Shown here one piece after another: positions 62,160 to 64,000 of a DNA stretch of 64,000 nucleotides. The stretch is from contig JADJHU010000001.1 in assembly GCA_016707425.1 (NCBI GenBank), positions 186,001-250,000 on the forward strand. The letters run 5' to 3'. The notes below the pieces were generated by a model that was not told the origin of the DNA, did no database searches, and was given only the letters and a program-made list of their open reading frames with translations. Each line of letters begins with the position of its first letter. Positions within the stretch are counted from its first letter, which is position 1. The position numbers were made by a program, and so were the translations under genes. This DNA is from Gammaproteobacteria bacterium (GTDB lineage Bacteria > Pseudomonadota > Gammaproteobacteria > Steroidobacterales > Steroidobacteraceae).

Positions 62160-64000
62160 TCAGGCGTTCACGGCCTTCAGCACGCGCTGCGGCTGCGCGA
62201 CGCCATAGCCCTGGGCGTAGTCGACGCCGAGATTGCGCAGCATCTGAATGATCTCGGCGTTCTCGGCGAACTCGGCGATCGTCTGCTTGCCCGTGAGATG
62301 CCCGATCTCGTTGATCGAGCGCACCATCTCGCGGTCGATCGGATCGTGCAGGATTTCGCGCACGAAGCTGCCGTCGATCTTCAGGAAATCCACGGGGAAG
62401 TGCTTGAGATAGCCGAAGGATGACAGCCCCGTGCCGAAATCGTCCAGCGCAAAGCGGCAGCCGAGTTCCTTCAGTGCCTGGATGAAGCGGTTGGCCTGGG
62501 AGAAGCTCGCCACCGCCGCCGTCTCCGTGATCTCGAAGCAGATCTTCGAGGCGTCGAGACCGCTCCTGTGGAACTGGTCGATCACGAAAGGCAGGAATTT
62601 GTCGTCGCCGAGGCTCTGGCCGGAGAGGTTGATGGAGCAGAGCTGCAGCTTCTCGCGCTCGTCGGCCTCCGAGACGAGCCAGCGCAGCGCGTTCTCGACG
62701 ACCCAGCGGTCGATGTTCGGTGTGATGCCATAACGCTCGGCGGCGGCGATGAAATTGTCCGGCGAGACGATGCGCCCGTTCTCGTCGCGCATGCGCAGCA
62801 GCAGCTCGTAGTGAGCACCCGCATCGTGCCTCTGCAGCGGCTGGATGGTCATGCGGAAGAGCTCGAAACGCCCCTCCTCGAGCGCGGCATTGATGCGGGC
62901 CGCCCATTGCATCTCGCGCCGGCGGCATGCATGAGCTCGATGTCGTTCTCCGCGAAGCTGTGCACGCGGTTGCGACCGCCCTCCTTGGCCGCCGCACAGG
63001 CACTGTCGGCCGCGGAGAGCACCGAGGCGACATCCTCGTTGTCGGCGGTGATGGGCACCACCCCGATGCTCGCGCCGAGGCGGAAGACCCGGTCATCCCA
63101 GGTGAAGCGGAAATTGCGCACCGCCTCGCGCAGCTGTTCGGCGGTGCGCATCGCCTCATCGAGCGAGCAGCTCTCGAGGAGGACGCCGAACTCGTCGCCT
63201 CCGAGGCGCGACAGGGTATCGCGCCAGCGCACCTTGGATTTCAGGAGCGCACCCACCTGGCCGAGCAGCGCGTCTCCGGCGCTGTGCCCGCAGGTGTCGT
63301 TGATGATCTTGAACTGGTCGATATCCAGATAGCACAGCGCATAGGACGACTCACGCGCCTTGGCGCTCTTCAGCGCCCGCTCGAGCCGGCTCTCGAACTC
63401 GCGGCGATTGACGAGCCCGGTGAGCAGGTCGTGGCTCGCGTGATAAGAGAGCCGACGGTTGAGTTCGCGCGATTCGCTCACGTCGTGAAAGACGAGCACG
63501 CCGCCTGCGACCGCACCTGCGCCGTCGCGGATCGGCGCAGCGGTGCTCTCGACGTAGAGTTCATTACCGTCGCGGCGGATGAGAAGCATGGGTCGCACGG
63601 ACTTGATCGGCCGCAGCCGCCGGACCGAGACCGTGAGCGGATTCTCGAGCGGCTCGCAGGTCTCCTCGTGGAAGGCCCGGTAGACCTCCTCGACGGGGCG
63701 GCCCATGGCATCCTCGAGCCGCCAGCCCGTCAGCTGTTCTGCGACGGGGTTGATGTAGTCGATGACGGAATCCGGTCCGGTGGTGATCACGCCGTCGCCA
63801 ATCGACTGCAGCGTGATCTGGGCGCTCTCCTTCTCGCGGAACAGCGCCTCCTCGTAGAGCTTGCGCTCCGTGATGTCCAGCTCGACACCGACCAGCCGCA
63901 TGAGCCGGCCGTGCTCGTCGACACGAGCCTTCGCGCGGCTCACCACCCAGCGCCACTCGCCACTCGTGTGACGCATGCGGTGCACACTCTCGAAAAGAGG
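62160..64000 (-). CDS. PAS-GGDEF-EAL signalling protein (partial; frame break near 62919)
   Basis: The 5' end lies beyond the window; the frame is open at 64000. Two PAS-type sensor domains are visible (HTSGEWRWVVSRAKARVDEH; TLQSIGDGVITTGPDSVIDY). The GGDEF domain has DLLTGLVNRREFESRLERAL and the active site SRLGGDEFGVLLE. Near 62919 a one-base change joins it to the EAL domain: YELLLRMRDENG in place of EAL, CFEITETAAVASFSQANRFI, FALDDFGTGLSSFGYLKHFP and a KID (FLKIDGSFVREI). The catalytic motif is ELL, and catalytic residues such as the DDFG pair are kept, so both diguanylate cyclase and c-di-GMP phosphodiesterase activity are possible. It forms a unit with the HDOD gene. Confidence 0.88.

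Overview
The window is a dense, GC-rich, gene-packed stretch of a Gram-negative bacterial chromosome. It encodes LptF/LptG, RF3, Hda, RimI, a TonB-dependent receptor, type IV pilus ATPases, PurM/PurN, monothiol glutaredoxin and an AceE-type pyruvate dehydrogenase. Gene neighbourhoods such as pepA-valS, DUF2066-PgsA-like-hda facing purM-purN, metG-rnfB-nth and mrp-dcd point to a gammaproteobacterium. The order may be Nevskiales/Steroidobacterales or a Xanthomonadales relative; this is inference from gene order, not a phylogeny. No rRNA, tRNA, CRISPR array or intact insertion sequence was seen.

Layout. 1-2.3 kb: tail of a P-type ATPase, alanine dehydrogenase, a NUDIX hydrolase. 2.3-9.6 kb: an accessory block with lower GC in part. 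It holds a nucleotidyltransferase plus small partner gene, a partial second copy of that pair, an orphan AT-richer ORF, and an ECF sigma / FecR / STN-type TonB receptor / MmgE-PrpD operon. 9.8-14.3 kb: a Gld-type ABC exporter operon (ATPase, GldF, GldG, DUF4340). 14.3-25.6 kb: lptG-lptF facing pepA-valS, then MoxR-DUF58-TgpA-MtfA. 25.6-29.7 kb: a toxin-antitoxin graveyard (hicA remnant with hicB, intact Phd-VapC, ParE-like, SnoaL-like, HigB and HigA remnants) split by an intact Atg22-like transporter. 29.7-41.9 kb: housekeeping genes (prfC, rimI, uracil-DNA glycosylase, pssA, proS, lytic transglycosylase, acyP, hda, pgsA-like, purMN, dcd, mrp). 42.1-46.8 kb: a HEAT-repeat Ser/Thr kinase followed by two PilT-family ATPases. 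46.8-57.5 kb: metG-rnfB-nth, the PDH operon aceE-aceF-lpdA and a second M17 aminopeptidase. 57.5-64 kb: pyrC, rnt, grxD, a BON lipoprotein, nadC, an HDOD gene and a GGDEF/EAL protein cut by the window edge.

Many otherwise well-conserved genes are interrupted by single-base frame changes: fecR, gldF, gldG, prfC, the UDG 3' end, the HEAT-kinase, pilT, the second pepA, rnt, HDOD and GGDEF-EAL. The protein resumes perfectly in another frame, often after a G/C run. The likeliest reading is an indel-prone assembly rather than mass gene decay. Such genes are listed as single CDS features with the break position given. The short toxin-antitoxin remnants are more degraded and are listed as pseudogenes.

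The most interesting places are the HEAT-kinase/PilT/PilT unit, the nucleotidyltransferase-small protein module with its 660-bp-offset duplicate, and the toxin-antitoxin graveyard.
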